A stretch of 64,000 bases of DNA, taken from Campylobacter concisus (lineage in GTDB: Bacteria > Campylobacterota > Campylobacteria > Campylobacterales > Campylobacteraceae). A model generated the notes under the pieces. The model saw nothing but the letters and a program-made list of their open reading frames with translations, did no database searches and was not told where the DNA came from. Position numbers and translations under genes: made by a program. This document shows, piece after piece, positions 55,736 through 64,000 of the stretch. Position 1 is the stretch's first letter, and each line of letters begins with the position of its first letter. The stretch lies in NCBI RefSeq assembly GCF_003048575.1, contig NZ_PIRZ01000001.1, positions 62,001 through 126,000 of the forward strand. Direction: 5' to 3'.

Positions 55736-57061
55736 TTGAGCGATTTAAGAGATATCCCACAAGTTGATAAGATCATAAAAAACGAGGCATTTTCAGGATT
55801 TGATATAAATTTAGTCACATTGCTTGCGAGGCAAATTTTAAATGAAGTTAGAGCTAAAATTTTAAATGAAAATGCAAATTTTGCGTTGCAAGAAATAATA
55901 GATTTAATCCTAAACGAATATCATAAATTTAATGAATCAAGCCTTCAAAGAGTGCTAAATTTAACTGGTGTAACCATTCACACAAACCTTGCTAGAAGCG
56001 TCATCAATAAAGAAATTTTAAGCCGTGCAACTCCGGTAATCACAGGATATTCTAACCTTGAATACAACCTAAAAACAGGCAGCCGTGGCAACAGATATGA
56101 CTACGTTGGCTCGCTAATAGCAAGGGCCTTTGGTTTTGAGGACGCTATCGTCGTAAATAATAACGCAAGTGCAGTATTTTTAGTGCTAAATACCTTTGCA
56201 AAAGGCAGAGAAGTCGTCGTTAGTAGAGGCGAACTAGTCGAGATCGGCGGTAGTTTTAGAGTGCCTGAGGTGATGGTAAATGCGGGCTGCTTTTTGAAAG
56301 AGGTTGGCACGACAAACAAAACTAAGCTAAAAGACTACGAAGAGGCAATTAGTGAAAATACGGCGATGCTTGTAAAGGTTCATCGCTCAAATTTTGACAT
56401 TGTGGGTTTTAGCGAAGAGGTTACAGTAAATGAACTAAGCAAATTGGCATGTGGGCAAAATTTGATAGATTATTTTGATCTTGGCAGTGGATTTTACGGA
56501 AATTTGCCGTTTAACTTAGATAAAAATGAGCCAGATCTAAAAAATTTAAAAGATGTTTCGCTAGTTAGCTTTAGTGGCGATAAGCTGCTTGGTGCGGTGC
56601 AGTGTGGCATCATTGTTGGCAAAAAAGAGCTCATCGCAAAGCTTAGAAAAAATCAGCTTTTAAGAATGCTTCGCGTAGATAAAGTGATCATTTCGCTTTT
56701 GGCTGAGAGCATGAAAGCTTATTTAAATAAAGAATTTGAGCTAATCACAACACAAAAACTACTTCACAAAAGCGTAAAAGAGCTTGAAAACTTAGCAAAT
56801 TTTATAAATAAGAATCTAAAAACATCGCTAGAAATCGTTCGCTCACAAACCTTTGTAGGAGGCGGTGCGATGCCAAATAAAAAAATTCCAAGCGTGGCTT
56901 TGGCGGTTAGTGGAGATGCAGTTTTAAATGAGCAGAAATTTAGGCAAAAAAAGGTGATCGGCCGCATAGAAAATGATAAATTTTTGCTTGATTTAAGAAC
57001 GCTTTTAGATGAAGATGTAAATGAACTAATAAAAATAATAAATGAAACGGAAGAAAAATGA
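55736..57061 (+). CDS. selA: L-seryl-tRNA(Sec) selenium transferase
   Basis: 441 residues from a TTG at 55736, preceded by AGGAGCACGAA. A PLP enzyme converting Ser-tRNA(Sec) to Sec-tRNA(Sec) with selenophosphate. Segments: RVLNLTGVTIHTNLARSVI, SRGNRYDYVG, DAIVVNNNASAVFLVLNT, VEIGGSFRVPEVM and the PLP-Lys site SFSGDKLLGAVQCGIIVG. The TTG start may keep expression low. Overlaps selB by four bases. Confidence 0.95.
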   Translation: MSDLRDIPQVDKIIKNEAFSGFDINLVTLLARQILNEVRAKILNENANFALQEIIDLILNEYHKFNESSLQRVLNLTGVTIHTNLARSVINKEILSRATPVITGYSNLEYNLKTGSRGNRYDYVGSLIARAFGFEDAIVVNNNASAVFLVLNTFAKGREVVVSRGELVEIGGSFRVPEVMVNAGCFLKEVGTTNKTKLKDYEEAISENTAMLVKVHRSNFDIVGFSEEVTVNELSKLACGQNLIDYFDLGSGFYGNLPFNLDKNEPDLKNLKDVSLVSFSGDKLLGAVQCGIIVGKKELIAKLRKNQLLRMLRVDKVIISLLAESMKAYLNKEFELITTQKLLHKSVKELENLANFINKNLKTSLEIVRSQTFVGGGAMPNKKIPSVALAVSGDAVLNEQKFRQKKVIGRIENDKFLLDLRTLLDEDVNELIKIINETEEK

Positions 57062-58878
57062 GTTTAATAATAGGAACAGCAGGGCATATCGACCATGGAA
57101 AAACCGCGCTTATAAAGGAGCTAAATGGCTTTGAGGGGGATAATCTTGAAGAGGAGAAAAAGCGTGGTATAACGATTGATCTAAGCTTTTCAAATTTAAG
57201 TAAAAATGATGAGAATATCGCATTTATCGACGTGCCAGGACATGAAAATCTCATAAAAACGATGATAAGTGGCGCGTATGGCTTTGATGCGTGTTTATTT
57301 GTGGTAGCGGCAAATGACGGCCTTATGCCTCAAAGCTTGGAGCACCTTGAAATTTTAAATCTCCTTGGCGTAAAATCCGTGATCGTGGCACTTACTAAGT
57401 GTGACCTCGTAGATGAAGCGACTATAAATTTAAGAAAAAAAGAGATAAGAGATGAAATTTCTAAATTTAAAAACCTGCAAATTTTAGAAATTTTTGCCGT
57501 TAGTATAAAGGATAAGGCAAGTATCGACGAGCTTAGAAACTACCTCTTTACGCTAAGAGCTAAAAAACGCGATGAAGAGGGCGTTTTTAGATACTACATT
57601 GATAGGGTTTTTAGCCTAAAAGGTATCGGAAATGTCGTAACTGGCACCGTTATAGAGGGAAGCGTTAGTAAAAATGAGAAGCTTTTTAACTATGACGCTG
57701 GCAAAGAGGTGCTAGTAAGAAGTGTGCAAAGCCATGATAAATTCGTAGATAGCGCAGGAGTTAGTAGCCGTGTGGCGCTAAATCTAACTGGCATTGAGCT
57801 TAATGAGCTAAAAAAGGGGCAGTTGCTTAGTAAAAAAGGCTATTTTAGGGGATTTAGAGAGGTTGATGCGGTCGTAACTGCTAAGAATCTCATCCACTCG
57901 CAAAGCGTAACCTTTTGCGTAGGAGCTAAAAATGTGCCTGCAAAGGTGCTAATCCTTAGCCAAAAAGATGATAGCTACTTTGTTACCTTTAAATTTCAAA
58001 GCGATATGTTTTTGAAATTTGACGAGGTATTTGTGCTTATCTCGGACGCACGCGTGATAGGAGGTGGCAGAGTGCTAAATCCTGTGCTTGAGCCACTAAA
58101 AAAGGCTGGTAAAATTCTCTTTTTGGCTGCACTTTTAAAGCATGATTTTGTTGGAGCCTTTTCTATCTTAAAAGAGGCTCACAAAAATGGTTTTGGCATC
58201 ATCTCTTCTTATCAAAGATTTGGTCTAAATCACGAAGAGGCAGTAAATGTGGCTAAAAAAGTCTCAAATGTCTTTGTCGATGAAAAAGCTTTAAATATCT
58301 ACGATCTAAGCGCGGTTGAGCGGATAAAGTCTGTGGTTAAATTTATGATAGAAAAAAATGAATTTGCCGTTTTCTCAGCTCAAAGTATAAGCCTAAAGCT
58401 TGCTTGGGCTAGTCAAAATTTAGCTCAAAAAGCACTTGATGAGCTTGAAAGTATAAACTTAATCTCTAAAAATGATGGCGTCTATACAAAAAAAGGCATT
58501 GATATAAGCAAACTAAAAGTAAGGCTTGAAGAGAAAATTTATGAAATTTTAGAAAGCGGAAAGCTAGCTCCAACGGCGCCTTATAATATATATGATGAGC
58601 TGGAAATAGATAGGCTAAGTGGCGATAATGCACTTAAAAAACTAACTGCAATGGGTAGAGTTGTAAGGCTGGAGCATAATCTTTTTATCACTAGAAATTC
58701 GCTAAAAATGGCACTTGATAAGCTAAGAGAGATCATCAAAAATCAAGGCTTTGTAAATGTCACAAATGCTAAGGATGCACTAAATTTAAGTAGAAAATAT
58801 GTAATCGCTTATCTTGAGCAACTTGACCTTGAGAGTGACATAATGAAGCAAGGAAATGATAGAGTCTTTCGTGGTTAG
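57058..58878 (+). CDS. selB: selenocysteine-specific elongation factor
   Basis: 606 residues. The GTPase domain has GTAGHIDHGKTALIKEL, a switch-2 DVPGHENLIKTM and LTKCDLVD. EF-Tu-like domains 2 and 3 follow, then about 220 residues of winged-helix repeats that bind the SECIS hairpin and the ribosome. It delivers Sec-tRNA to the UGA codons in selD and fdhA. Cotranscribed with selA. Confidence 0.95.
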   Translation: MSLIIGTAGHIDHGKTALIKELNGFEGDNLEEEKKRGITIDLSFSNLSKNDENIAFIDVPGHENLIKTMISGAYGFDACLFVVAANDGLMPQSLEHLEILNLLGVKSVIVALTKCDLVDEATINLRKKEIRDEISKFKNLQILEIFAVSIKDKASIDELRNYLFTLRAKKRDEEGVFRYYIDRVFSLKGIGNVVTGTVIEGSVSKNEKLFNYDAGKEVLVRSVQSHDKFVDSAGVSSRVALNLTGIELNELKKGQLLSKKGYFRGFREVDAVVTAKNLIHSQSVTFCVGAKNVPAKVLILSQKDDSYFVTFKFQSDMFLKFDEVFVLISDARVIGGGRVLNPVLEPLKKAGKILFLAALLKHDFVGAFSILKEAHKNGFGIISSYQRFGLNHEEAVNVAKKVSNVFVDEKALNIYDLSAVERIKSVVKFMIEKNEFAVFSAQSISLKLAWASQNLAQKALDELESINLISKNDGVYTKKGIDISKLKVRLEEKIYEILESGKLAPTAPYNIYDELEIDRLSGDNALKKLTAMGRVVRLEHNLFITRNSLKMALDKLREIIKNQGFVNVTNAKDALNLSRKYVIAYLEQLDLESDIMKQGNDRVFRG

Positions 58879-58899
58879 TATTCATTTACAAAAAGCAAA

Positions 58900-58905
58900 T
58901 ATAAT
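58900..58905 (+). promoter_or_regulatory. -10 box for the DsbC-like gene
   Basis: TATAAT in AGCAAATATAATCC, 27 bases before the ATG at 58932, with AAAAAGGAAAAAA as ribosome binding site. Confidence 0.5.
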
Positions 58906-58931
58906 CCGCCAAATTTTTAAAAAGGAAAAAA

Positions 58932-59672
58932 ATGAAAAAAGTGGTTTTGGCCTCAATATTAGCGGCAACTAGCCTAATGGCAGCAAGCGATAAGCAAATA
59001 GAAGATTTTTACTCAGAAGTTTTTAAAAATCAAAATATCGATGGTGTTAATGTAAAAGTCGTAGAACGCACTAAAATTTTAGATGATATAGAAAAAGTAA
59101 GCTTAAAATTTAGCAAAGGAGATATGTCTCAAGAAGATGTGACTTTTGTTAAGGGCGATCTTATGTTTCCTGATGTTGTAAATTTAAAGGAGAAAAAGTC
59201 TTATTTAGCTGAAGAAAAAAAGGTTATCGCAGAAAAAGCAGCACTTGATTTAGTAAAATCACTAGCTAAAATTTATAAAAATGAAGACAAGACAAATGTT
59301 GTAACTCTTGGCAATGATAGCAAAAAGCCAACTCTTATCATGTTTTCAGATCCTGAATGCCCATATTGCAGAGCCGAGCTAGCAAAGATAGAAACTACGC
59401 TAAAAGACAATAACGTTGAAATCATCCTAACTCCAGTGCATGAACTATCATCTTTACAAAAAAGTGCTTTGATCTATAAAGATATAAAAAATGCAAAAAG
59501 TGATAGCGATAAGGTTAAAATTTTAAGAAAGTATTTTTCTGAGGATTATAACGTGGATGAAAAAAATGTTAGCAAAGAAGAGAGCGACAAGATCGATACT
59601 TTACGTAAAAAATATTTCTCAGCTGGCGTTAGATCAGTACCATTTATCATAAACAAAAGTGATCTAAAATAA
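58932..59672 (+). CDS. periplasmic DsbC/DsbG-like thiol-disulfide protein
   Basis: 246 residues with a signal peptide (MKKVVLASILAATSLMAAS). The C-terminal thioredoxin fold has the active-site DPECPYCRAEL (CPYC) and the cis-Pro loop SVPFII. The N-terminal 100 residues may serve as a dimerisation region as in DsbC, but are longer and more charged. Roles could include disulfide isomerisation or delivering reductant to cytochrome c or FDH maturation. Lies between selB and the fdh operon, with its own promoter and terminator. Confidence 0.8.
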   Translation: MKKVVLASILAATSLMAASDKQIEDFYSEVFKNQNIDGVNVKVVERTKILDDIEKVSLKFSKGDMSQEDVTFVKGDLMFPDVVNLKEKKSYLAEEKKVIAEKAALDLVKSLAKIYKNEDKTNVVTLGNDSKKPTLIMFSDPECPYCRAELAKIETTLKDNNVEIILTPVHELSSLQKSALIYKDIKNAKSDSDKVKILRKYFSEDYNVDEKNVSKEESDKIDTLRKKYFSAGVRSVPFIINKSDLK

Positions 59673-59676
59673 TCTT

Positions 59677-59709
59677 TTCTAGGGATCTCTCCCTAGAATT
59701 TCTTCTTTT
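59677..59709 (+). terminator. terminator of the DsbC-like gene
   Basis: Perfect nine-base arms TTCTAGGGA (59677-59685) and TCCCTAGAA (59690-59698) with a TCTC loop, followed by the T-rich TTTCTTCTTTT. Confidence 0.85.
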
Positions 59710-59920
59710 AATAAAAATTCTTAAATTTTAAAATACATTTAACTATATTTTTAATAAATACTTAATAAATATAACTAATATTATATATTTACTTTTATTA
59801 TTTTATAAATATGCTAAATTTACATAGTTTAATTCTAGGCTCTAAAAGCCCTGAAATAGACTGTTTGCAATATTTTAGTATCTCTAAATATGCAAATTTT
59901 ACATATTACGGAACCAAATT

Positions 59921-59942
59921 TCTCAAATTTTTAAGTTTGAGA
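59921..59942 (+). promoter_or_regulatory. hairpin in the fdh operon leader
   Basis: TCTCAAA (59921-59927) pairs with TTTGAGA (59936-59942) around an eight-base loop, ending only a few bases before the ribosome binding site (AAGGAG) of the first fdh gene. The preceding 220 bases are very A/T-rich and probably hold the promoter. The hairpin could affect translation or RNA stability. Confidence 0.4.
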
Positions 59943-59956
59943 GCTAAGGAGAAAAA

Positions 59957-60163
59957 ATGCAAGGATCAAGAAGAGATTTTCTAAAAAAATCTCTAAAAGT
60001 CGGTGCTGCCGGCGGTGTACTAGCAGTCTCAGCCGTAGCAAAAGTGACTAGTGACGACTTAACTCCTGATGACAATGGTGTCGTCGTTGGCAAGTCAAAC
60101 AAAAAAGAGGTGCTTTATAAAAAAAGCAAGAACTGGGAAACCTACTATAAAATCGCTTACTAA
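59957..60163 (+). CDS. small Tat-signal protein of the formate dehydrogenase operon
   Basis: 68 residues. The twin-arginine motif GSRRDFLKKSLKVGAAGG is followed by a short mature part of about 40 residues (DDLTPDDNGVVVGKSNKK and a Tyr-rich end). Similar short Tat proteins precede fdhA in Campylobacter and relatives, where they appear to be associated subunits or assembly factors. No cofactor ligand is visible. It starts after AAGGAGAAAAA; fdhA begins 11 bases after its stop. Confidence 0.8.
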   Translation: MQGSRRDFLKKSLKVGAAGGVLAVSAVAKVTSDDLTPDDNGVVVGKSNKKEVLYKKSKNWETYYKIAY

Positions 60164-60174
60164 GGGAGAAAACC

Positions 60175-63150
60175 ATGAGTGATGCACGTATAGGAAGACG
60201 TTCATTTTTAAAGCTAGCCGCACTTGGTGCTGGAAGCACAATGGCTTTTGGAGAAAATGAAACGATAAGAAAAGCAAGTGATGAGGAGATAAAAAATCCT
60301 TTCCCTGGCTCAAAAAAGGTTAGAACGATTTGTTCTATTTGCTCAGCAGGCTGTGGTATCGAGGCTGAGGTAAAAGATGGTGTTTGGGTTCGTCAAGATA
60401 TGGCGATGCATCATCCGATATCTCAGGGCTCACACTGCTCAAAAGGTATCGATCAGATCGATCTTACACACAGTAAACAACGCATCAAATATCCTATGAA
60501 AAAAGTTGATGGTAAATGGCAAAGAATTTCATGGGATCAAGCTGTAAATGAGATCGGCGATAAGATGCTTCAGATCCGCAAAGAAGATGGCCCTGATAGT
60601 GTTGTTTTCTTAGGATCTGCGAAATTTAACAACGAGCAAGCATATTACTTTAGAAAATTTTGTGCATTTTGGGGCACAAACAGCAACGACCACGTAGCAA
60701 GAATTTGACATAGCGCAACAGTCGCCGGTGTGGCGAATACTTGGGGTTATGGCGCGATGACAAACCACTTTGGAGATATGGCTGCAAACTCAAAATGTAT
60801 ATTTATCATTGGAGCAAACCCAGCTGTGGCAAACCCAGTTGGTGGCATGAAGCACACTTTACAGGCAAAAGATAGAAACAATGCAAAAGTGATTGTAGCT
60901 GATCCAAATTTTACAAAGACAGCCGCACATGCTGATCTTTATTTGAGACAAAGATCAGGAACTGATATTGCACTTGTTTATGGTCTTATCCACATTATTC
61001 TTAAAAATGGCTGGGAAGATAAAGAATTTATAGAAAATAGAACTTACGGTATTGATGAGATAAGAAAAGAGGCTGAGTACTGGACACCAGAGGTTACATC
61101 TGATGTTACTGGAGTACCAGTTGATAAGCTACTAAAAGCTGCAGACATTCTAGCTCGCACAAAACCAGGTACTGTTGTTTGGGCACTTGGCATCACTCAA
61201 CACTCAGTTGGTACATCAAATACAAGAATTTTACCTATCCTTCAACTAATTCTAGGAAATATGGGTAAAGCAGGTGGTGGCTGTAATATCATTCGTGGTC
61301 ACGACAATGTTCAAGGCTCAACTGATATGTGCAACCTTTCAGATAGCTTGCCAATGTATTATGGCTTAACTGATGCAGCATGGAAATATTACTGCAAAGG
61401 CTGGGGCGTTGATTATGACGAATTTATTAAACGCTTTGCGGTCTCAACAAAAGAGCCAAAACAAGGCGGCACTCCTGTTAAAAACACAGTCTTTGAAGAG
61501 TATTATTACCACGATCCTAAACATCCAGAAGATAGAAACTGGAGAAACGAAAAAGGCTGGTCACTTTCAAAATGGTGGCAAGGCGTCTTGAAAGAGGAGA
61601 ACACATTTAGTAGTGGCGCATTAAGAGTTCTTTGGGTTCAAGGAACTGGTCTAACGTCTATGGCACACTTAGCTAAAATTCAAGAAGCAGCTTCAAAACT
61701 AGATATGATCGTTGTGGCTGAGCCATTTGTAAATGAAATTTCTATCCTTTCAGATAGAAAAGATGGCGTTTATATCTTGCCAGTAGCGACTGCATTTGAA
61801 AATGAAGGTCACTTAAGTGCTACAAACCGCTCAGGACAATGGAGAACAAAAGTTGTTGATCCACTTTATGAGAGCAAGGGCGATCACGAAGTGATGTTCC
61901 TATTTGCTAAGAAATTTGGCTTTTACGATGAATACGTAAGAGGCATGAAAATGGGTATCGTAGATCGTGAAATAAAACAAGTAAAAGATGATTTTGTATG
62001 GCCTGATGATGCGACAAATGAGATAGCAAGAATTGGAAATTCTATAGGTTATGGTGGTAGAACAGCCGAGATGTTTAGACGCCATCAAGCAAACTGGGAT
62101 AAATTTGATCCAGATACGTTAATAGGTATTGGCGGTGAAGTCAAAGGCGAGTACTACGGTAAACCATGGCCAGCATGGGATGAAAAACACCCTGGAACTC
62201 CAATACTATATGATATGAGCAAACCTTATGTTGAAGGTGGTTCAGGCTTTAGAAATCGCTTTGGACTCGAACATAATGGCGTTAGTCAGCTAGCTAGCGA
62301 AGAGACAACACTTGTTGGCTCAGCTATAAAAGGTGGCTATCCACAAATCACAAAAGAGAATATAGAAAAAGTCTTAGGTATAACTCTAACTGAAGAAGAG
62401 AAAGCTAAGATGGGACCAAGCTGGAGCATGGATTATAGTGGTATTATCTTTGAAAAATGCCGTGAAAAAGGTGTTGTACCTTATGGTAATGCAAGGGCAA
62501 GAGCTATCGTTTGGGAATTCCTCGATCCTATTCCAAAACATAGAGAGCCTATTCACTCACCACGCTGGGATCTTGTTCAAAAGTATCCGACATTTGATGA
62601 TCAAGCTAGAAATTTCCGTGTTTCTACTAAGTTTAAGTCAGAGCAACAAGCAAAAGATTGGTCGAAAGAATTTCCAATCGTGTTTAGTACGCAACGTGTC
62701 GTAAACCTAAGTGGTGCTGGTATGATCGAAAGAACCAGTAAATATCTATCAGCTATTACGCCAGAGATGTTTGCTAATGTTAACCCAGAGCTAGCTTTAA
62801 AATACGGCATAAAAGACCGCGATATGATGTGGATCCACAGCCCACAAGGCACAAAGATCAAAGTAAGATGCTATCACAGCCAGATGGTAACTCCAGATAG
62901 AATTTGTATGCCATACAACTTCGCTGGTATTATGCAAGGCGTTGATCTTTCAGCTCGCTATCCAGAGGGCACTAAGCCTTATGTTATTGGTGAAAGTTAT
63001 AACACTGTTACTAACTATGGATTTGATCCAGTTACTCAAATTTCAGAGTTTAACGCAGGTCTTTGCCGTATAGAAAAAGCTGAGGAAAATACATTTAAAA
63101 CATCGTTTTTCCATGAATATGGCGAGAGAGACGCCATGGGTAAAGAGTAA
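60175..63150 (+). CDS. fdhA: formate dehydrogenase catalytic subunit with selenocysteine (UGA at 60706-60708)
   Basis: 991 residues including Sec178. Tat signal RIGRRSFLKLAALGAGS; 4Fe-4S motif CSICSAGCGIEAE with the last Cys in GSHCSKG. The frame reads DHVARI, TGA, HSATVAGVANTWGYGAM, the standard Sec-His catalytic pair of FdhA/FdnG, and continues open to 63150 through bis-MGD segments (FIIGANPAVANPVGG, VQGTGLTSM, EGHLSATNRSGQWR) to a C-terminal molybdopterin-dinucleotide domain. Oxidises formate in the periplasm; electrons go to FdhB and FdhC. Needs SelA, SelB, SelD, tRNA-Sec, Moa/MoeA and a chaperone. Not a frameshift or pseudogene: both halves share one frame. Confidence 0.97.
60709..60740 (+). 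promoter_or_regulatory. bacterial SECIS element of fdhA
   Basis: TCGCC (60722-60726) and GGCGA (60732-60736) form a five-base stem with loop GGTGT containing the GU needed by SelB. It begins 13 bases after the UGA, the normal bSECIS spacing, and nearly equals the spacing in selD. Confidence 0.85.
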
Positions 63151-63161
63151 GGAGAGATAAG

Positions 63162-63722
63162 ATGGCAAGAATGAAATTTTTTGTAGATACTAACAGATGT
63201 ATCAGCTGCTATGGTTGCCAAGTTGCTTGCTCTTCTGCTCATGAACTTCCAGTGGGAATTTATAGAAGAAAGGTCATTACACTTCACGATGGTATCGAAG
63301 GTAAAGAGGTTTCAACTACCATTGCATGCCAACACTGTACTGATGCACCTTGTGAGCAAGTTTGCCCGGTTGATTGTTTCTACATTAGAGCTGATGGCAT
63401 CGTGCTTCACGATAAAAATATATGTATAGGCTGTGGTTACTGCTTATATGCTTGTCCGTTTGGTGCACCACAGTTCCCTAAAGATGGAGCATTTGGCGTA
63501 AAAGGCGTTATGGATAAATGTACAATGTGCGCAGGCGGTCCAGAGCCAACAAACTCACACGAGGAGAGAGAACTATACGGTCAAAATAGAATGGCCGAAG
63601 GAAAAGTGCCTATGTGCGCGGCTGTTTGTGCTACAAATGCACTTTTAGTTGGAGATGCGGCTGAAGTATCAAACGTATATCGCAAACGTGTTATGCTAAG
63701 AAATACCGGACTAAATGCCTAA
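63162..63722 (+). CDS. fdhB: formate dehydrogenase iron-sulfur subunit
   Basis: A 186-residue polyferredoxin carrying four 4Fe-4S clusters. Motifs: CISCYGCQVACSSAHELP, CQHCTDAPCEQVCPVDC, CIGCGYCLYACPFGAPQFP, and the CTMCAGG...CAAVC set. It lacks the C-terminal transmembrane helix of E. coli FdnH, as is usual for short FdhB. Conducts electrons from FdhA to FdhC. A strong terminator directly follows, so fdhC is not downstream of it within this window. Confidence 0.95.
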   Translation: MARMKFFVDTNRCISCYGCQVACSSAHELPVGIYRRKVITLHDGIEGKEVSTTIACQHCTDAPCEQVCPVDCFYIRADGIVLHDKNICIGCGYCLYACPFGAPQFPKDGAFGVKGVMDKCTMCAGGPEPTNSHEERELYGQNRMAEGKVPMCAAVCATNALLVGDAAEVSNVYRKRVMLRNTGLNA

Positions 63723-63726
63723 CAAG

Positions 63727-63753
63727 AAGGAGAGCATTTGCTCTCCTTTAAAT
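63727..63753 (+). terminator. terminator of the fdhAB operon
   Basis: Perfect nine-base arms AAGGAGAGC (63727-63735) and GCTCTCCTT (63740-63748) with an ATTT loop, followed by an A/T-rich tail. Confidence 0.85.
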
Positions 63754-63982
63754 TTTAAACTTAAAACCTTTTCATTTTTTATAAAGCTACTATTTTTTAT
63801 TCAAAAGATAAATTTTAAATTTACATTAGAAAATTTCTAAAACTATTTAAAATTGGCTATTTGAAGACAAATTTCTCTTTATTATCTCAATTTGCTCTAT
63901 TTTATGATAATCGTTTTTATTTTAATCAAAGTAAAGCCTTGGTAATATTCGGTTCAAAAAAATCTCACAGGTGGTTTATTTA

Positions 63983-64000
63983 ATGAATAAATTCTTAAAA
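63983..64000 (+). CDS. start of an unidentified gene cut by the window end
   Basis: ATG at 63983 after CAGGTGGTTTATTTA, with six codons (MNKFLK) before the window ends. The beginning looks like a signal peptide but nothing more can be said. It follows 230 bases of A/T-rich DNA after the fdhAB terminator. Confidence 0.35.

Noticed and set aside
58879-58931. tRNA-Sec (selC) near selAB
   Set aside because: The gaps after selB, before selA and around fdh were read for a long-armed tRNA; none is present, so selC must be outside the window.
60175-60708. A truncated 177-residue formate dehydrogenase plus a separate downstream gene at 60730
   Set aside because: The UGA is in the Sec position of FdhA, both parts are in the same frame, and a SECIS-like hairpin follows.

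Overview
The window is AT-rich, densely packed bacterial DNA. Gene content and gene order point to Campylobacter, most likely the C. concisus group. Several blocks match the C. jejuni order as I remember it: ccoOQP/DUF4006/FixH/addBA/rplM/rpsI/cadF; moaE-moaD/nspC/fdhC; yedF-selD; purA/fliJ/motE; and a surA-like gene divergent from gltX-maeB-upp-mqnA. Species assignment is inference from these families. No rRNA, tRNA, IS element or CRISPR array was found.

Layout. 0-3 kb: end of the cbb3 oxidase operon with its accessory genes. 3-9 kb: flavin reductase and the AddBA recombination nuclease. 9-15.9 kb: ribosomal proteins L13 and S9, CadF, HAD phosphatase, flavoprotein, MFS exporter, RdgB, TPR protein. 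15.9-20.2 kb: accessory stretch with two unrecognised genes, a GC-rich carboxynorspermidine dehydrogenase gene, a non-coding segment with two large nested hairpins, a broken LRR/NTF2-immunity gene and a truncated paralogue of a gene at 26.5 kb. 20.2-26.3 kb: YceI, then a minus-strand operon of an OprC-like barrel, a NitT/TauT-type ABC importer and NnrS. 26.5-33.4 kb: membrane PH-like protein, MoaE/MoaD, NspC, DJ-1/PfpI, formate dehydrogenase cytochrome b, YedF-SelD, nitroreductase. 33.5-40.7 kb: GGDEF/degenerate-EAL protein, HisZ-like protein, PurA, FliJ-like, MotE. 40.8-46.6 kb: TerC, MoeA, YedE/FdhT, siderophore receptor. 46.7-52.4 kb: SurA-like chaperone, GltX, malic enzyme, Upp, a barnase-barstar pair, MqnA. 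52.4-64 kb: His/Met-tailed membrane protein, TorD-like chaperone with a poly-Fe-S protein, SelA-SelB, DsbC-like protein, and the fdh operon.

The unifying theme is selenium- and molybdenum-dependent formate oxidation. FdhA has an in-frame UGA (Sec178) followed by a bacterial SECIS-type hairpin. SelD is itself a UGA-containing selenoprotein (Sec17). SelA, SelB, YedF, the putative Se transporter YedE/FdhT, the Mo-cofactor enzymes MoaD, MoaE and MoeA, and a TorD-type chaperone are all in the window. tRNA-Sec was not found here. A second theme is spermidine synthesis, with carboxynorspermidine dehydrogenase and decarboxylase about 9.5 kb apart.

The least ordinary items are the OprC-like receptor that appears to lack its plug, an exported barnase with barstar between upp and mqnA, and the eroded GC-rich accessory block at 16.8-20.2 kb with its structured non-coding DNA.
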